A stretch of 36,411 nt of DNA from Nitrospinaceae bacterium (GTDB lineage: Bacteria; Nitrospinota; Nitrospinia; Nitrospinales; VA-1). A program made the translations under genes and the position numbers. Location of the stretch: positions 1 through 36,411 of the forward strand of contig JALPWY010000014.1 in assembly GCA_023271875.1 (NCBI GenBank). Direction: 5' to 3'. The notes beneath the pieces were generated by a model that did no database searches, was not told the origin of the DNA, and saw only the letters and a list, made by a program, of their open reading frames with translations. Shown one piece after another: positions 17,910-27,055 of the stretch. The stretch's first letter is position 1; each line of letters begins with the position of its first letter.

Positions 17910-19067
17910 ATGATTAATATAAAAAGATCATCACGAAAAATAAGAATTGGTTCACTGGTTATTGGTGGAGATTCTCCAGTAGCTGTTCAGAGCATGGCTG
18001 CAACGCAAACACAGGATTTAGAGGAAACTGCTCGTCAAATTGAAATTCTTGAACGAGCTGGAGCAGATGTCATAAGGATTGCTGTGGATAATGATGCTGA
18101 CGTTGTTGCTCTTGAAACTCTTCGTAAAAAATTCCCAAATCCAATCTTTTCAGTTGACCTTCAAGAAAATTATAGGCTAGCGCCCAAGGTTGCTCCTTTA
18201 GTTAATAAAATTCGGTACAACCCAGGACATTTATACCATTTAGATAAAGACAAATCGATCTTGCAAAAAGTGGAATTTATTGTCGATGCAGCCAAGTCAT
18301 ATGACTGTGCGATTCGGATAGGAGTTAATTGTGGATCTATCGATCCTGAATATAAAGAAAAATATAAAGAGGATCAAATTGAAGGAATGGTTCGTTGTGC
18401 GGTCGATCATTGCAAAATATTAGATGATCTAAATTTTATAAATTATTGTGTATCACTTAAAGATTCTGATTTTGATAAGGTAATTGATGCTAACCGTCGA
18501 TTTGCTAAGGAACGCCCTGACGTACCTTTACACCTGGGAGTGACAGAGGCAGGGCTCCCGCCTGAGGGCATTATCAAGACAAGAATTGCATTTGAACAAC
18601 TTATATCTGCGGGAATTGGTGATACCATTCGCGTTTCTCTTACCTTACCAAATGACCAAAAAGGCGATGAGATTGCAGTTGGACGGGAAATACTTAAGGA
18701 TATTGAACAAGGGAGATTCAGGTCTGTCCCTAAAAACTTCCTTGATGGTATTAATATAATTGCTTGTCCGAGCTGTTCGCGTGTTGAAAATGATAAGTTT
18801 GTAGACTTGGCTCAGGAAGTGCGTCGAATCACAAAATATGCGGAATCATATGATATTACTATCGCTGTTATGGGGTGTCGGGTTAATGGTCCGGGGGAAA
18901 CTGATGATGCCGATCTTGGTCTTTGGTGTGGCCCTTCTAGGGTAAACTTAAAAAAAGGTACTGAAGCATTAGGTTCATATTCATATGAAGAAATTTTAGC
19001 CGAATTGAAGTGTCAACTCGACCTGATTATTTCTACAAGAATTGGTCATGAACCAATAGTTAAATAG
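17910..19067 (+). CDS. ispG: 4-hydroxy-3-methylbut-2-en-1-yl diphosphate synthase (GcpE)
   Basis: IspG reductively converts methylerythritol cyclodiphosphate to HMBPP in the non-mevalonate isoprenoid pathway. Diagnostic motifs are [22 protein letters not shown] near the N-terminus, [19 protein letters not shown] and IRIGVNCGS. The [4Fe-4S] ligands lie in ACPSCSR (C-x2-C near residues 287 and 290) and [10 protein letters not shown]. The 385-residue length is that of the short bacterial form without the plant-type insert. The ATG has no obvious Shine-Dalgarno. It begins a plus-strand block with tig and the Rieske protein. Its product feeds undecaprenyl phosphate synthesis, the lipid recycled by UppP at 35177-35983, although the genes are not linked. 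Confidence 0.97.
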   Translation: MINIKRSSRKIRIGSLVIGGDSPVAVQSMAATQTQDLEETARQIEILERAGADVIRIAVDNDADVVALETLRKKFPNPIFSVDLQENYRLAPKVAPLVNKIRYNPGHLYHLDKDKSILQKVEFIVDAAKSYDCAIRIGVNCGSIDPEYKEKYKEDQIEGMVRCAVDHCKILDDLNFINYCVSLKDSDFDKVIDANRRFAKERPDVPLHLGVTEAGLPPEGIIKTRIAFEQLISAGIGDTIRVSLTLPNDQKGDEIAVGREILKDIEQGRFRSVPKNFLDGINIIACPSCSRVENDKFVDLAQEVRRITKYAESYDITIAVMGCRVNGPGETDDADLGLWCGPSRVNLKKGTEALGSYSYEEILAELKCQLDLIISTRIGHEPIVK

Positions 19068-19137
19068 TAGGCTTTTTTATATGTTGATATTTGTATCTCT
19101 AGCATTACCCAAAGGTCTATTTTTATAGGAAATTATT

Positions 19138-20502
19138 ATGGAACTTGATGTTAAAGAATTGGAATCGCTAAAACGAAAATTGGATATAACAATTCCAGAA
19201 GAGGTTGTTACCGAGAGAATCAATAACGCATATAAGGATTTGAATCGCCAGATGAAAATGCCTGGGTTTAGGCCTGGAAAGATTCCTCGGAAGATTCTTG
19301 AAAAGCAAGTTCCAGTACAATCTTTTACAAATATGTTTCAAGAGTTATTGCAGGAGTATTATGAAAAGGCTCTCCGTAAAAGTGGGATTATTCCTGTTGG
19401 ATCACCAGAAATTGATAACTCTGATTTTGCGGATATAAAAATAAACAACCCTTTAAAATTCTCCGTTACCCTGGACATTAAACCAGAAGTTAAGGTCAAA
19501 AATTATAAAGGCCTTAAGATGGATAAGGTAGAGATTAATCTTCCTAAAGCAGAAGTTGACGCTGCAATTAATAGTATCCTAGAGCAGTACGGTAATTCTG
19601 AACACCATGATGATGATCATAAGGCTGAGAAGGGCGATTATCTAACTGTAGATTTCGAGGGTTTTTTTGATGGGGAGCCATTAGAGAATGGAAATGCTAA
19701 AGATATGATAATCAGGATTGGTGATAATAAGATGATTAAGGGGTTTGAGGATGAACTTTTAGGACATAAGTTAGGAGAAGAGTTTGAAGCCAAAGCTATT
19801 TTGCCTCCAAACTGGAACAATAAGCTTAGTCGTGTGCGTATCCCTATCCCTGGGTCTAAGGATAAAACACCAGAAGATGTAGCCATTTTTAATGTCAAGA
19901 TTAAAGAAATGAAAAAAATGGAGTTGCCTGAACTTTCTGATGATATTGCACAGAAAGAAGGGTTTGATTCGGTTGATAGTTTTAGAAGAGGAGTTAAAAC
20001 CAAGTTGCAAGCAATGTATGAACAAAAGGAAGAAATGCGTATTAAGGAGGAAATATTTGATCAATTAGTTAAGGAGAATCCGATTAAAGCACCTGACTCT
20101 ATGGTGAATAGCGAATTAAAATTTATGCTTGAGGGAATGAAATTCCAGATTGAGCAGTCAGGTATGAAAACTGATGATTCCGGATTCGATGAGGAGAAAG
20201 CAAAAGAAGAATGGAGAGGTAAAGCCGAAAAAAATTGTAAAGGGTATATATTATTGGAAAATATTGGGTCATTAGAAAATATTCATGTAAGCCAGTTTGA
20301 TCTAGAAGAGGAGTTTAAGACTCTCGCTGAGCAAAGTAAACAAAAGTTAGAGGATGTAAAAAATCGTATGATGGCGAGCCCAGAGGTGATCAAGCACACA
20401 AGTTCCAAAATTCTCGGTCGCAAGGTAATGAATTTTCTTTATTCAAATAGTGAGTTTAATTTTGTTAAATCACTTAATGAAAAACAGGAAAGTTCCAAAT
20501 AG
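19138..20502 (+). CDS. tig: Trigger factor with insert in its PPIase domain
   Basis: Trigger factor is a ribosome-bound chaperone with peptidyl-prolyl isomerase activity. The ribosome-binding domain contains MPGFRPGKIPRKILEKQ, close to the GFRxGKxP signature that docks on protein L23. The FKBP-type domain has DYLTVDFEGFFDGEPLENG and IKGFEDELLGHKLGEEF. A helical C-terminal chaperone domain starts near LPELSDDIAQKEGF. In the FKBP domain the usual stretch around YHAE..GK is replaced by a longer one (residues about 226-249, NNKLSRVRIPIPGSKDKTPE), roughly 13 residues longer than in Escherichia coli. At 454 residues the length is otherwise typical. TAGGA 10-14 bases before the ATG is a plausible ribosome site. 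clpP and clpX, frequent neighbours of tig, do not follow. Confidence 0.95.
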   Translation: MELDVKELESLKRKLDITIPEEVVTERINNAYKDLNRQMKMPGFRPGKIPRKILEKQVPVQSFTNMFQELLQEYYEKALRKSGIIPVGSPEIDNSDFADIKINNPLKFSVTLDIKPEVKVKNYKGLKMDKVEINLPKAEVDAAINSILEQYGNSEHHDDDHKAEKGDYLTVDFEGFFDGEPLENGNAKDMIIRIGDNKMIKGFEDELLGHKLGEEFEAKAILPPNWNNKLSRVRIPIPGSKDKTPEDVAIFNVKIKEMKKMELPELSDDIAQKEGFDSVDSFRRGVKTKLQAMYEQKEEMRIKEEIFDQLVKENPIKAPDSMVNSELKFMLEGMKFQIEQSGMKTDDSGFDEEKAKEEWRGKAEKNCKGYILLENIGSLENIHVSQFDLEEEFKTLAEQSKQKLEDVKNRMMASPEVIKHTSSKILGRKVMNFLYSNSEFNFVKSLNEKQESSK

Positions 20503-20548
20503 TTCCTAGAGTCACGAATTCTTTTATAACCGTTATCCCTGATATACT

Positions 20549-20971
20549 GTGGCGAAAGTAAAATATACAAAAGTTATGAAATGCGCTGACTTGGAGATTG
20601 GGAAGTCTGCCATTATTGAGGTTGGTGATAAGGAAATAGCTCTATTTAATTACAAGGGGAATTTTTATGCTATAGATAATACTTGTCCACATAGAGGTGC
20701 GCCGTTGGGTGAGGGTAGAATTGAGGAGGGCATTTTAATTTGTCCAAACCACGAATGGCGTTTTGAATTAAAAAGTGGATGGTGCCCTCAGAACCCAGAG
20801 CTCAGTACCGAGGTATACCCGATCAAAATTCATGACGAAAAAATTTATATAAGGCTGGAAAAGCCAAAAGTAGAGGGAGCTGCCGGGAGTGCGGCAAATA
20901 GTTTGCCTTCCGATATAAAATTTAAAATTCCCACTATTTTGAAACCTCGTAATCCGGACGAAGAACTTTAA
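20549..20971 (+). CDS. Rieske [2Fe-2S] protein, NirD-like
   Basis: This is a small soluble Rieske ferredoxin or a NirD-like subunit. The cluster ligands are C46 and H48 in NTCPHRGAPLGEG and C65 and H68 in ILICPNHEWRFELKSG. The C-x-H...C-x2-H pattern is intact. A start with an N-terminal beta-sheet (KVMKCADLEIGKSAIIEV) matches the Rieske ferredoxin and nitrite reductase small-subunit fold. A C-terminal extension of about 35 residues (from KPKVEGAAG) is Ala/Pro-rich and probably disordered. There is no signal peptide, so it acts in the cytoplasm. The start is GTG, 46 bases after tig. No oxygenase or nitrite reductase partner is nearby, so its redox partner is unknown. Confidence 0.88.
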   Translation: MAKVKYTKVMKCADLEIGKSAIIEVGDKEIALFNYKGNFYAIDNTCPHRGAPLGEGRIEEGILICPNHEWRFELKSGWCPQNPELSTEVYPIKIHDEKIYIRLEKPKVEGAAGSAANSLPSDIKFKIPTILKPRNPDEEL

Positions 20972-21040
20972 TAATTCCTCTTAGTGCTTTCCGCATAAGA
21001 TCCCCAACTTAAAGTCATTTCTTTTTAATTATATGGTAAT

Positions 21041-21478
21041 TTAGCCCGTTGGGTTGTCGTCTTCAATCTCAATCCACTTTGGATCACCATGAGCTTTGTA
21101 GTTATTGGTTCCGGCAAAGGTACCCTTGTGATAGATGTTGCATTTAAACTTCCCACCGCCAAAAGTTTCTGTTACGAATGCGACAGGCTCTTCTAAATGA
21201 ATCAGTTCAGGTGTTTCATATTTTCCTATCAATTTGAACTCCATACCCATTCCACTCGGGAGTAAAACAAAAAATTTAAGGTTTGTCTCCGCAAGAAACT
21301 GCATCATATCTTCATCCATGTGGTCTCGGGTGTATGCATGGCCATGCTTTTGCTTTGCACGACGTTTTAAGTAATCTTCAAGAAGATTGAAAAACCACCA
21401 GTTTGATTCTTTTCTCGCATCGTGTAGGAAGGGATACTCGACAAACCCGTGCTTATTGATGAAAGGTACTTTAGCCAT
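21041..21478 (-). CDS. Conserved-looking protein of unknown function, 145 aa
   Basis: I do not recognise this protein. It begins MAKVPFINKHGFVEYPF, has an aromatic-rich helix (ESNWWFFNLLEDYLKRRAKQ) and a His-rich spot (KHGHAYTRDHMDED). The second half looks like a beta-rich domain (FFVLLPSGMGMEFKLIGKYE, FGGGKFKCNIYHKGTFAG). It has no signal peptide or membrane helix and only one cysteine. The base composition and balanced amino acids look like a real gene. It follows metK at 148 bases on the same strand, and is convergent with the Rieske gene, 69 bases away. It could share the metK transcript or have its own promoter. Confidence 0.75.
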   Translation of the reverse strand: MAKVPFINKHGFVEYPFLHDARKESNWWFFNLLEDYLKRRAKQKHGHAYTRDHMDEDMMQFLAETNLKFFVLLPSGMGMEFKLIGKYETPELIHLEEPVAFVTETFGGGKFKCNIYHKGTFAGTNNYKAHGDPKWIEIEDDNPTG

Positions 21479-21626
21479 AAGAAATATATTCTTTTTGCTG
21501 AAAGTTTCTGCTGTTAATCTTAGACTAACTACTGATTGTTGGTTATCTGATTGCGTCTATATTAGATAGATGATGAGGTTATTTTATTCACTATTATATT
21601 GTGTGTCCACTTGTGATTCTAATGAA

Positions 21627-22790
21627 TTAAAGCCCGATAGATTTTTTTATAGCTTTAACCTTGTCTGTTTTCTCCCATGTAAAGCTGGCTTCTTTTCTAC
21701 CAAAGTGTCCGTAGGCTGCAGTTGGTGAATATCTTGGTTTTAAGAGGTCGAGCGTCTTAATAATTCCAGCAGGCTTTAAATTAAAGTTTCCACGAATTAG
21801 ATCTTCAAAAGTATCTGGATTAATTTTGTGTGTTCCAAAAGTTTCTACAAATACTGAAACAGGGTCTGCCACTCCTATAGCATACGCAAGTTGAACTTCT
21901 AAACGATCGGCAGTACCTGCTGCTACTAGGTTTTTAGCAATATAACGCGCCATATAGGCTGCTGATCGATCAACCTTAGATGGGTCCTTTCCGGAGAATG
22001 CACCCCCTCCATGTCTAGAAAAACCACCATAGGTATCGACTATAATTTTTCTTCCCGTCAGACCACAGTCACCATGCGGACCACCCACCACAAAATTCCC
22101 TGTCGGGTTAATATGAATTTTCATTTTCTTTGCGCGAAATCTTTCAGGAATAACTTTGTTTATTACTTGCTCTGTTATTTCGGCACGCATTTTTTTGTTA
22201 GAAACTCCTGGATTATGTTGGGTTGAAATAACCACGGTCTCTATGTTTACAGGCCTATCATTTTCATAACGGACTGATACTTGAGATTTGCTGTCAGGTC
22301 GTAGATAGGATATTTGCCCTTTTTTTCGTACATCAGCTAGTTTTTTAACAAGTTTATGAGAGTACATTATTGGCATAGGCATCAGTTCAGGTGTTTCTTT
22401 GGTGGCATAACCAAACATCATTCCCTGGTCTCCTGCTCCTTGTTCTTTTTTAGATCCCTCGTCCACTCCTTGCGCAATATCTTTAGATTGTTCATCTAGT
22501 GAAACTAAAACACCACATGTTTCAAAATCAAAGCCCATTTCGGAATGACTATACCCAATGTTTTTGATAGTATTCCTAACAATTTGTGGAATTTCTATAT
22601 AGCATTTGGTTGAAATTTCTCCCGCGACAACAGCATATCCAGTTGTGATCATAGTTTCGCAGGCGACTCGTGCTTTTGGGTCATTTTTTAAAATAGCATC
22701 AAGTACTGCATCGGAAACTTGATCGGCCATTTTATCTGGATGGCCTTCGGAAACAGATTCTGATGTGAATAGGAATGATTTCTTCTTCAT
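21627..22790 (-). CDS. metK: S-adenosylmethionine synthase
   Basis: MetK makes SAM from methionine and ATP. The family signatures are all present: [20 protein letters not shown] at the N-terminus, [12 protein letters not shown] for the adenosine site, and [19 protein letters not shown] for the phosphate loop. The end, [18 protein letters not shown], is also typical. The 387-residue length is normal. GAGGAA 5-10 bases before the ATG is a good ribosome site. It lies 62 bases downstream of ptsI on the same strand. That gap is too short for a known SAM riboswitch, and none is seen. SAM is needed by LipA and the other radical SAM enzymes of the cell. Confidence 0.98.
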   Translation of the reverse strand: MKKKSFLFTSESVSEGHPDKMADQVSDAVLDAILKNDPKARVACETMITTGYAVVAGEISTKCYIEIPQIVRNTIKNIGYSHSEMGFDFETCGVLVSLDEQSKDIAQGVDEGSKKEQGAGDQGMMFGYATKETPELMPMPIMYSHKLVKKLADVRKKGQISYLRPDSKSQVSVRYENDRPVNIETVVISTQHNPGVSNKKMRAEITEQVINKVIPERFRAKKMKIHINPTGNFVVGGPHGDCGLTGRKIIVDTYGGFSRHGGGAFSGKDPSKVDRSAAYMARYIAKNLVAAGTADRLEVQLAYAIGVADPVSVFVETFGTHKINPDTFEDLIRGNFNLKPAGIIKTLDLLKPRYSPTAAYGHFGRKEASFTWEKTDKVKAIKKSIGL

Positions 22791-22852
22791 GTAATTCCTC
22801 GTTTGTTAATAGTGATCTATTGTTTTTATATAATTAAAAGGGTCATTATTTC

Positions 22853-24601
22853 TCAAATGGGGTCTTGCTGAAAATCTAAAGGATACCTTTTTCTCATTTC
22901 ATCGTTAAGAAAGCAATTAATTTCAGTAGTTGTATTTAAATTTAAAAGTTGTTTTGAAAACTCTCTGGCATCCTTCATGTCAGACTGACAGATAATTTTT
23001 TTTACATGTGGTATTGAGTGCGGATCCATACTCAGACTATCTAAGTTACTTAACCCCAACAGAAAGAGGGTAGCTAGGGGGTCACCACCTAGTTCTCCGC
23101 AGATAGAAACTTTTTTTCTGGCTATCCGGGCATTATCGAATACATGTTTAAGAGCTTTTAAGATAGCCGGGTTATATGGTTGGTACAAGTGTGCTACTTG
23201 TTCGTTCATTCTATCAACAGCTAGTATATATTGAATTAAATCATTAGTGCCTATGCTAATAAAATCTACCTCTTTTAATATTTGGTCTGAACAAATTACT
23301 GCAGATGGTGTCTCTATCACTGCTCCAATTTCAATATCATCGCTAAATGGGATCTGTTTTTGTCTCATCTCATCCTTGACTTTCTCTAAAAGGGAATTGG
23401 CCTGAATGACTTCTTGTACATCCGAAATCATTGGATACATGATTTTAACATCCCCGTAAAAACTAGCCCTAAGTATGGCTCTTAGTTGAATGGAAAACAG
23501 TTCCTGATTGGCTAGAGACATGCGAATACCTCTCAACCCTAGGGCCGGGTTGTCTTCTTCGTTACTTTTTAGGAAGGCAGGTTGTTTATCCATTCCGATA
23601 TCTAATGTTCTTATGACAATAGGGTGTGGTGCTATTTCTTGAGCAGCTTTTTTAAAATTTTCATAAAGGTCGCTCTCGGAAGGAAAGCTTTGTGAGCTAA
23701 GATATAAAAATTCGGTTCGGTATAATCCAATGCCCTCTGCACCAAAGTTTTTCAATGTTTTAATTTCATGAGTAGATTCAATATTTGCCATAAGTTTTAT
23801 GCGAAAATCGTCAGTGGTGATAGCTGGTCTTTCAATATTTATCAGTAATCTTCTTTCATACTTTTTATGCTCTAATTGCTTTACTTTGTAATGTTCAAGC
23901 GTTTTTTTTGTTGGGTTAGTTATGACGTGCCCATTTATACCATCGATGATGATTTGATCTCCGGTATTGATTTTTGTGGTAAGAGATTTGATTCCCACTA
24001 CACTGGGGATGCCAAGGGCAGACGTAAAAATTCCAACGTGAGATGTTTTCCCTCCCACCTCAGTAGCAAGCCCTAATACGTATTGACGCGGTATCGATAT
24101 CGTGTCAGTTGGACTTAAAGTATGAGTGATTAAGATAACGGGTTTTTGAATGTCTGCGAGTGCATTTTGACTATGGCCGAGAAGATTTTTTATTACTCCA
24201 TGGACGACTAGTTCCAAATCATCCTTTTTACCTTTCAGGTAGTCGTCATTAATATTGTCAAATAAAAGGAGGGATTTGTTAAGCGTTTCCGTGATTGCCC
24301 ACTCTGCATTTATTTTTTCCTTGCGAATTTTGCTTATCGTATCCTTAACCAGAATGTCATCATCAAGTAAGAGAGTATATGTGTCTAAAATTATGGAGTA
24401 TTTGTCTGCAACCTCTGAAGCCTTTTTTTTTGTTTCTTGCATTTGTTTCTTTGTTTGTTCAATTGCAATACGAAACCTAATTATTTCTTTGTTTATGTTG
24501 CTGGAGTCAATGGTTTGTTTTAGGACGCAGAGTTTTGATCGGTCTAAGATGTGGGCTTCTCCGATGGATATGCCTTTTGATACAGGAATTCCTGTGAGCA
24601 T
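22853..24601 (-). CDS. ptsI: PTS enzyme I (phosphoenolpyruvate-protein phosphotransferase)
   Basis: Enzyme I takes phosphate from phosphoenolpyruvate onto a histidine and passes it to HPr. The chain has the HPr-binding helical N-terminal part. The phosphohistidine lies in GGKTSHVGIFTSALGIPSVVG (H188). The PEP-binding domain shows GLYRTEFLY, VKIMYPMISDVQEV, DFISIGTNDLIQYILAVDR and the catalytic Cys region SICGELGGDP (C501). SICGELGGDP differs slightly from the usual CGExAGDP. There is no GAF domain, so it is a standard EI and not PtsP. At 582 residues it is full length. It follows ptsN by 71 bases, with no HPr gene between. It probably phosphorylates EIIA-Ntr through an HPr encoded elsewhere. 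Confidence 0.95.
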   Translation of the reverse strand: MLTGIPVSKGISIGEAHILDRSKLCVLKQTIDSSNINKEIIRFRIAIEQTKKQMQETKKKASEVADKYSIILDTYTLLLDDDILVKDTISKIRKEKINAEWAITETLNKSLLLFDNINDDYLKGKKDDLELVVHGVIKNLLGHSQNALADIQKPVILITHTLSPTDTISIPRQYVLGLATEVGGKTSHVGIFTSALGIPSVVGIKSLTTKINTGDQIIIDGINGHVITNPTKKTLEHYKVKQLEHKKYERRLLINIERPAITTDDFRIKLMANIESTHEIKTLKNFGAEGIGLYRTEFLYLSSQSFPSESDLYENFKKAAQEIAPHPIVIRTLDIGMDKQPAFLKSNEEDNPALGLRGIRMSLANQELFSIQLRAILRASFYGDVKIMYPMISDVQEVIQANSLLEKVKDEMRQKQIPFSDDIEIGAVIETPSAVICSDQILKEVDFISIGTNDLIQYILAVDRMNEQVAHLYQPYNPAILKALKHVFDNARIARKKVSICGELGGDPLATLFLLGLSNLDSLSMDPHSIPHVKKIICQSDMKDAREFSKQLLNLNTTTEINCFLNDEMRKRYPLDFQQDPI

Positions 24602-24672
24602 TAAATTAATACCTTTTTAAAAGTAATAATATAAGGTTGGTTAAAATCTCGTCGATGTTGGGACTGTTTATA

Positions 24673-25137
24673 TTAAATAAATTTAGAATCTTCATCTACG
24701 AGGATAGAATATATTTGATCTGTTTCATGTGCGCGTAAAACTGATTTTCGTAAAGAAGGATTTTTGAACAATCTTGATATACGAGCCAAAGCTTTTAAAT
24801 GTTGGCCTGTGGAGTTTTCGGGTGCTAGGATCAAATATATGAAATTGACTGGTTTTTGATCCAATGACTCAAACTCAACGCCATTTAGAGAACGAGCAAA
24901 TACAGTGATGATTTTGTCTATCTCGCTTATTTTTGCATGTGGTATTGCAACATTTTCCCCAATTCCTGTGCTGCCCAATTTTTCACGTTCTATTAAGGCT
25001 ACTAGTAAATTTTCTTTGTTAGAGATTTCCCCTTTGTCTTTCAAAAAGCTTGATAGTTCATCAAGAGCACCTTTTTTATCGCAACTGTTTAGCTCTGTAA
25101 TAATATGTTCTTTTGTAAGGATGTCAGAGATTTTCAT
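24673..25137 (-). CDS. ptsN: PTS EIIA-Ntr regulatory protein
   Basis: PtsN is the output protein of the nitrogen phosphotransferase system. Its phosphorylation state regulates potassium transport, stress and carbon/nitrogen balance by protein binding. The 154-residue protein is a single EIIA fructose/Ntr domain. The phosphorylatable histidine lies in GIGENVAIPHAKI (H67). Other family motifs are LLVALIEREKLGSTG and APENSTGQHLKALARISRLF. No EIIB or EIIC domains are nearby, so it is regulatory rather than a sugar transporter. It lies 70 bases after hpf in the rpoN-hpf-ptsN order found widely in Proteobacteria. The ATG has no clear Shine-Dalgarno. Confidence 0.95.
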   Translation of the reverse strand: MKISDILTKEHIITELNSCDKKGALDELSSFLKDKGEISNKENLLVALIEREKLGSTGIGENVAIPHAKISEIDKIITVFARSLNGVEFESLDQKPVNFIYLILAPENSTGQHLKALARISRLFKNPSLRKSVLRAHETDQIYSILVDEDSKFI

Positions 25138-25207
25138 TATTTTGGCGATATAACGTAAATATTTCTTAATAGAAACTTAAATTCAGTCTTCTGTTTGAAA
25201 TGTTTCT

Positions 25208-25510
25208 TCAAGTTTTATTGATTAGTAAATTCTGGGTCCGACTTTTATGCTTCCTTAATTGTTTCTCAATTTTTCCTAAAACATTGTCTACGGTTAAGTA
25301 TAGGTCCCTTGTTTCATCTTTTGCGCGGGTTGTTAAGTCTTTTTGTTTAACAGTAGCCTCAGCCATATGGCGATTTTTGTCTACATAAAAAGAAAAATGA
25401 ATGCTAGCGTTGTCATACAATCTATCGCCTGTTTTGGCTATTCTTTTTGTTAAAAATTTTTTTATTGCATCGGTTATTTCAAAGTTTCGCCCCGTTACTG
25501 TTAGATTCAT
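25208..25510 (-). CDS. hpf: Ribosome hibernation promoting factor, short form
   Basis: HPF binds the 30S A/P sites and helps form inactive 100S ribosome dimers in slow growth. The 100-residue chain starts MNLTVTGRNFEITDAIKKFLTKRIAK and contains HFSFYVDKNRHMAEATVKQKD, both typical of the S30AE/YhbH domain. It lacks the C-terminal dimerisation domain of long HPF, so it is the short class, which usually needs an RMF partner. AGGGAG lies about 10 bases before the ATG. It follows rpoN by 72 bases, the usual arrangement. Confidence 0.94.
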   Translation of the reverse strand: MNLTVTGRNFEITDAIKKFLTKRIAKTGDRLYDNASIHFSFYVDKNRHMAEATVKQKDLTTRAKDETRDLYLTVDNVLGKIEKQLRKHKSRTQNLLINKT

Positions 25511-25582
25511 AGCGTGACTCCCTAGTTAAGTTTTTCTTTAAATTGTTATTTTGAGTCTAACTTGGCTGGTATGAATGATGTT

Positions 25583-27031
25583 TTAAAATATTCTTTTTCT
25601 TTTACTAGCAGATGGGATGTTTAGTTCTTTACGGTATTTTGTAATGGTCCGTCGGGCAATTTTAACATTTTTATGCGTCAGCGTTTTAACCATTTCGTCG
25701 TCTGTTAATGGTTTTTTTTCATCTTCAGTCGCGATGATCTCTTTGATTATATTTTTCACGCGTACCGATGACATGTTATTACCCATGTATGACTTGATAC
25801 CGCTATGAAAAAAGAATTTTAACTCAAATACTCCTTGAGGTGTATCTATGTATTTATTGGTAGTTATTCTACTTACAGTAGATTCATGCATCTCAATATC
25901 CTTGGCGACATCTTTCAAAACCATTGGCTTGAGGTATGAAAGTCCGCGATCGAGGAACTCTTTTTGTAGTTTTATAATACTTTTTCCTACTTTGTGAATG
26001 GTTTGGCGTCGTTGATCAATGCTTTTTAAAAACCATAAAGCGGACTTGTGTTTTTCTTCTAAATAGTCTTTGGTTTCTCCCTTCGCACTATTTTTTAGTA
26101 GGCTTTGGTAGTAAGGACTTATGCGCAATCGAGGTATTCCGTCGTCATTAAGAGTTACGTCATAACCTTTTTCTGTTTTAATCACAAAGATATCGGGAAC
26201 AACGTAATCAATACGCTCGGAATTAAATGTTTGGCCAGGCTTAGGGTTATATCCTTTAATTTTCTTTATCGCTTCTAAAATTGATTCAATGCGAACGTTG
26301 AGTTCTGATGATACTTTTGCCAAATATCTTTCCTCAAGCCGGTCTAAATAATTTTCAATTAGTTTTAGAACTAATGGGGTGCAATTCGAGTCCGCTTGAG
26401 CTTGAATCTTTAAACTCTCTTGTAATGATCGCGCACCAACTCCTAGTGGTTCAAACTCCTGGACTATTTTAAGTACAGTTAAAACTTCTGATTCGTCTGC
26501 GTGGCTTATTTCTCCTATGTCATTGATGTTTGCATTGAGATAACCGTCGGCGTTGATATTTCCTATGATACAACTACCAATAAAACTCATCCGGTCATTA
26601 TCCACGGAAAGGTTCAACTGCCAAAGTAGGTGTTCTTGGAGAGACGGCTCTTTTTGGTGCGTTGTTTCGATTGTTGGTTGTTCGGTATAATCATCTGCTG
26701 AACTTCCTCTGTCTATATTATCCTGAAAATATGTATCCCAATCCATATCCGGATTTTCTAATGTATGTTCTTCACCTTTATTTTTTTCATCGATTACTTC
26801 AAAGTTTTCTTTTGGTTCAGGGATTTCTTCCTCCCCATTTGTTTCATCTTGCAGCTCGTCTTCTTCAATTATTTCTTCCAGGACAGGGTTTTCTGTTATT
26901 TCTTGACGTACTTGTTGTGCAAGCTCTAGGCGAGCCAACGGTAAAAGCTTAATGGCCTGCTGAAGCATGGGGGTCATGACGAGCTTCTGGCTCATTTTCA
27001 GGTTCGTGTTAAGCTTTAATTCCATTGCCAT
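25583..27031 (-). CDS. rpoN: RNA polymerase sigma-54 factor
   Basis: Sigma-54 directs RNA polymerase to -24/-12 promoters that need an AAA+ activator. Region I is the Gln/Leu-rich activator-interaction segment (LKMSQKLVMTPMLQQAIKLL). Region II is strongly acidic (residues about 55-110). The core-binding and HTH regions follow, with LKDVAKDIEMHESTVSRITTNKYI. The RpoN box ARRTITKYRKELNIPSA lies near residues 459-475. At 482 residues it is full length. It starts 24 bases after lptB ends, and hpf and ptsN follow. No bacterial enhancer-binding protein gene is in the window, so the activators are elsewhere. A perfect-consensus target promoter lies at 2305-2320. Confidence 0.98.
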   Translation of the reverse strand: MAMELKLNTNLKMSQKLVMTPMLQQAIKLLPLARLELAQQVRQEITENPVLEEIIEEDELQDETNGEEEIPEPKENFEVIDEKNKGEEHTLENPDMDWDTYFQDNIDRGSSADDYTEQPTIETTHQKEPSLQEHLLWQLNLSVDNDRMSFIGSCIIGNINADGYLNANINDIGEISHADESEVLTVLKIVQEFEPLGVGARSLQESLKIQAQADSNCTPLVLKLIENYLDRLEERYLAKVSSELNVRIESILEAIKKIKGYNPKPGQTFNSERIDYVVPDIFVIKTEKGYDVTLNDDGIPRLRISPYYQSLLKNSAKGETKDYLEEKHKSALWFLKSIDQRRQTIHKVGKSIIKLQKEFLDRGLSYLKPMVLKDVAKDIEMHESTVSRITTNKYIDTPQGVFELKFFFHSGIKSYMGNNMSSVRVKNIIKEIIATEDEKKPLTDDEMVKTLTHKNVKIARRTITKYRKELNIPSASKRKRIF

Positions 27032-27055
27032 GAAAATATCTCTATCTTATTTTTT

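Noticed and set aside
22791-22852. SAM riboswitch ahead of metK
   Set aside because: Only 62 bases separate ptsI and metK, and no SAM riboswitch core or terminator is visible.
26662-26952. 96-codon plus-strand ORF opposite rpoN
   Set aside because: It is the antisense of the acidic region II of sigma-54. Its Leu/Phe richness comes from the Glu/Asp codons on the other strand.
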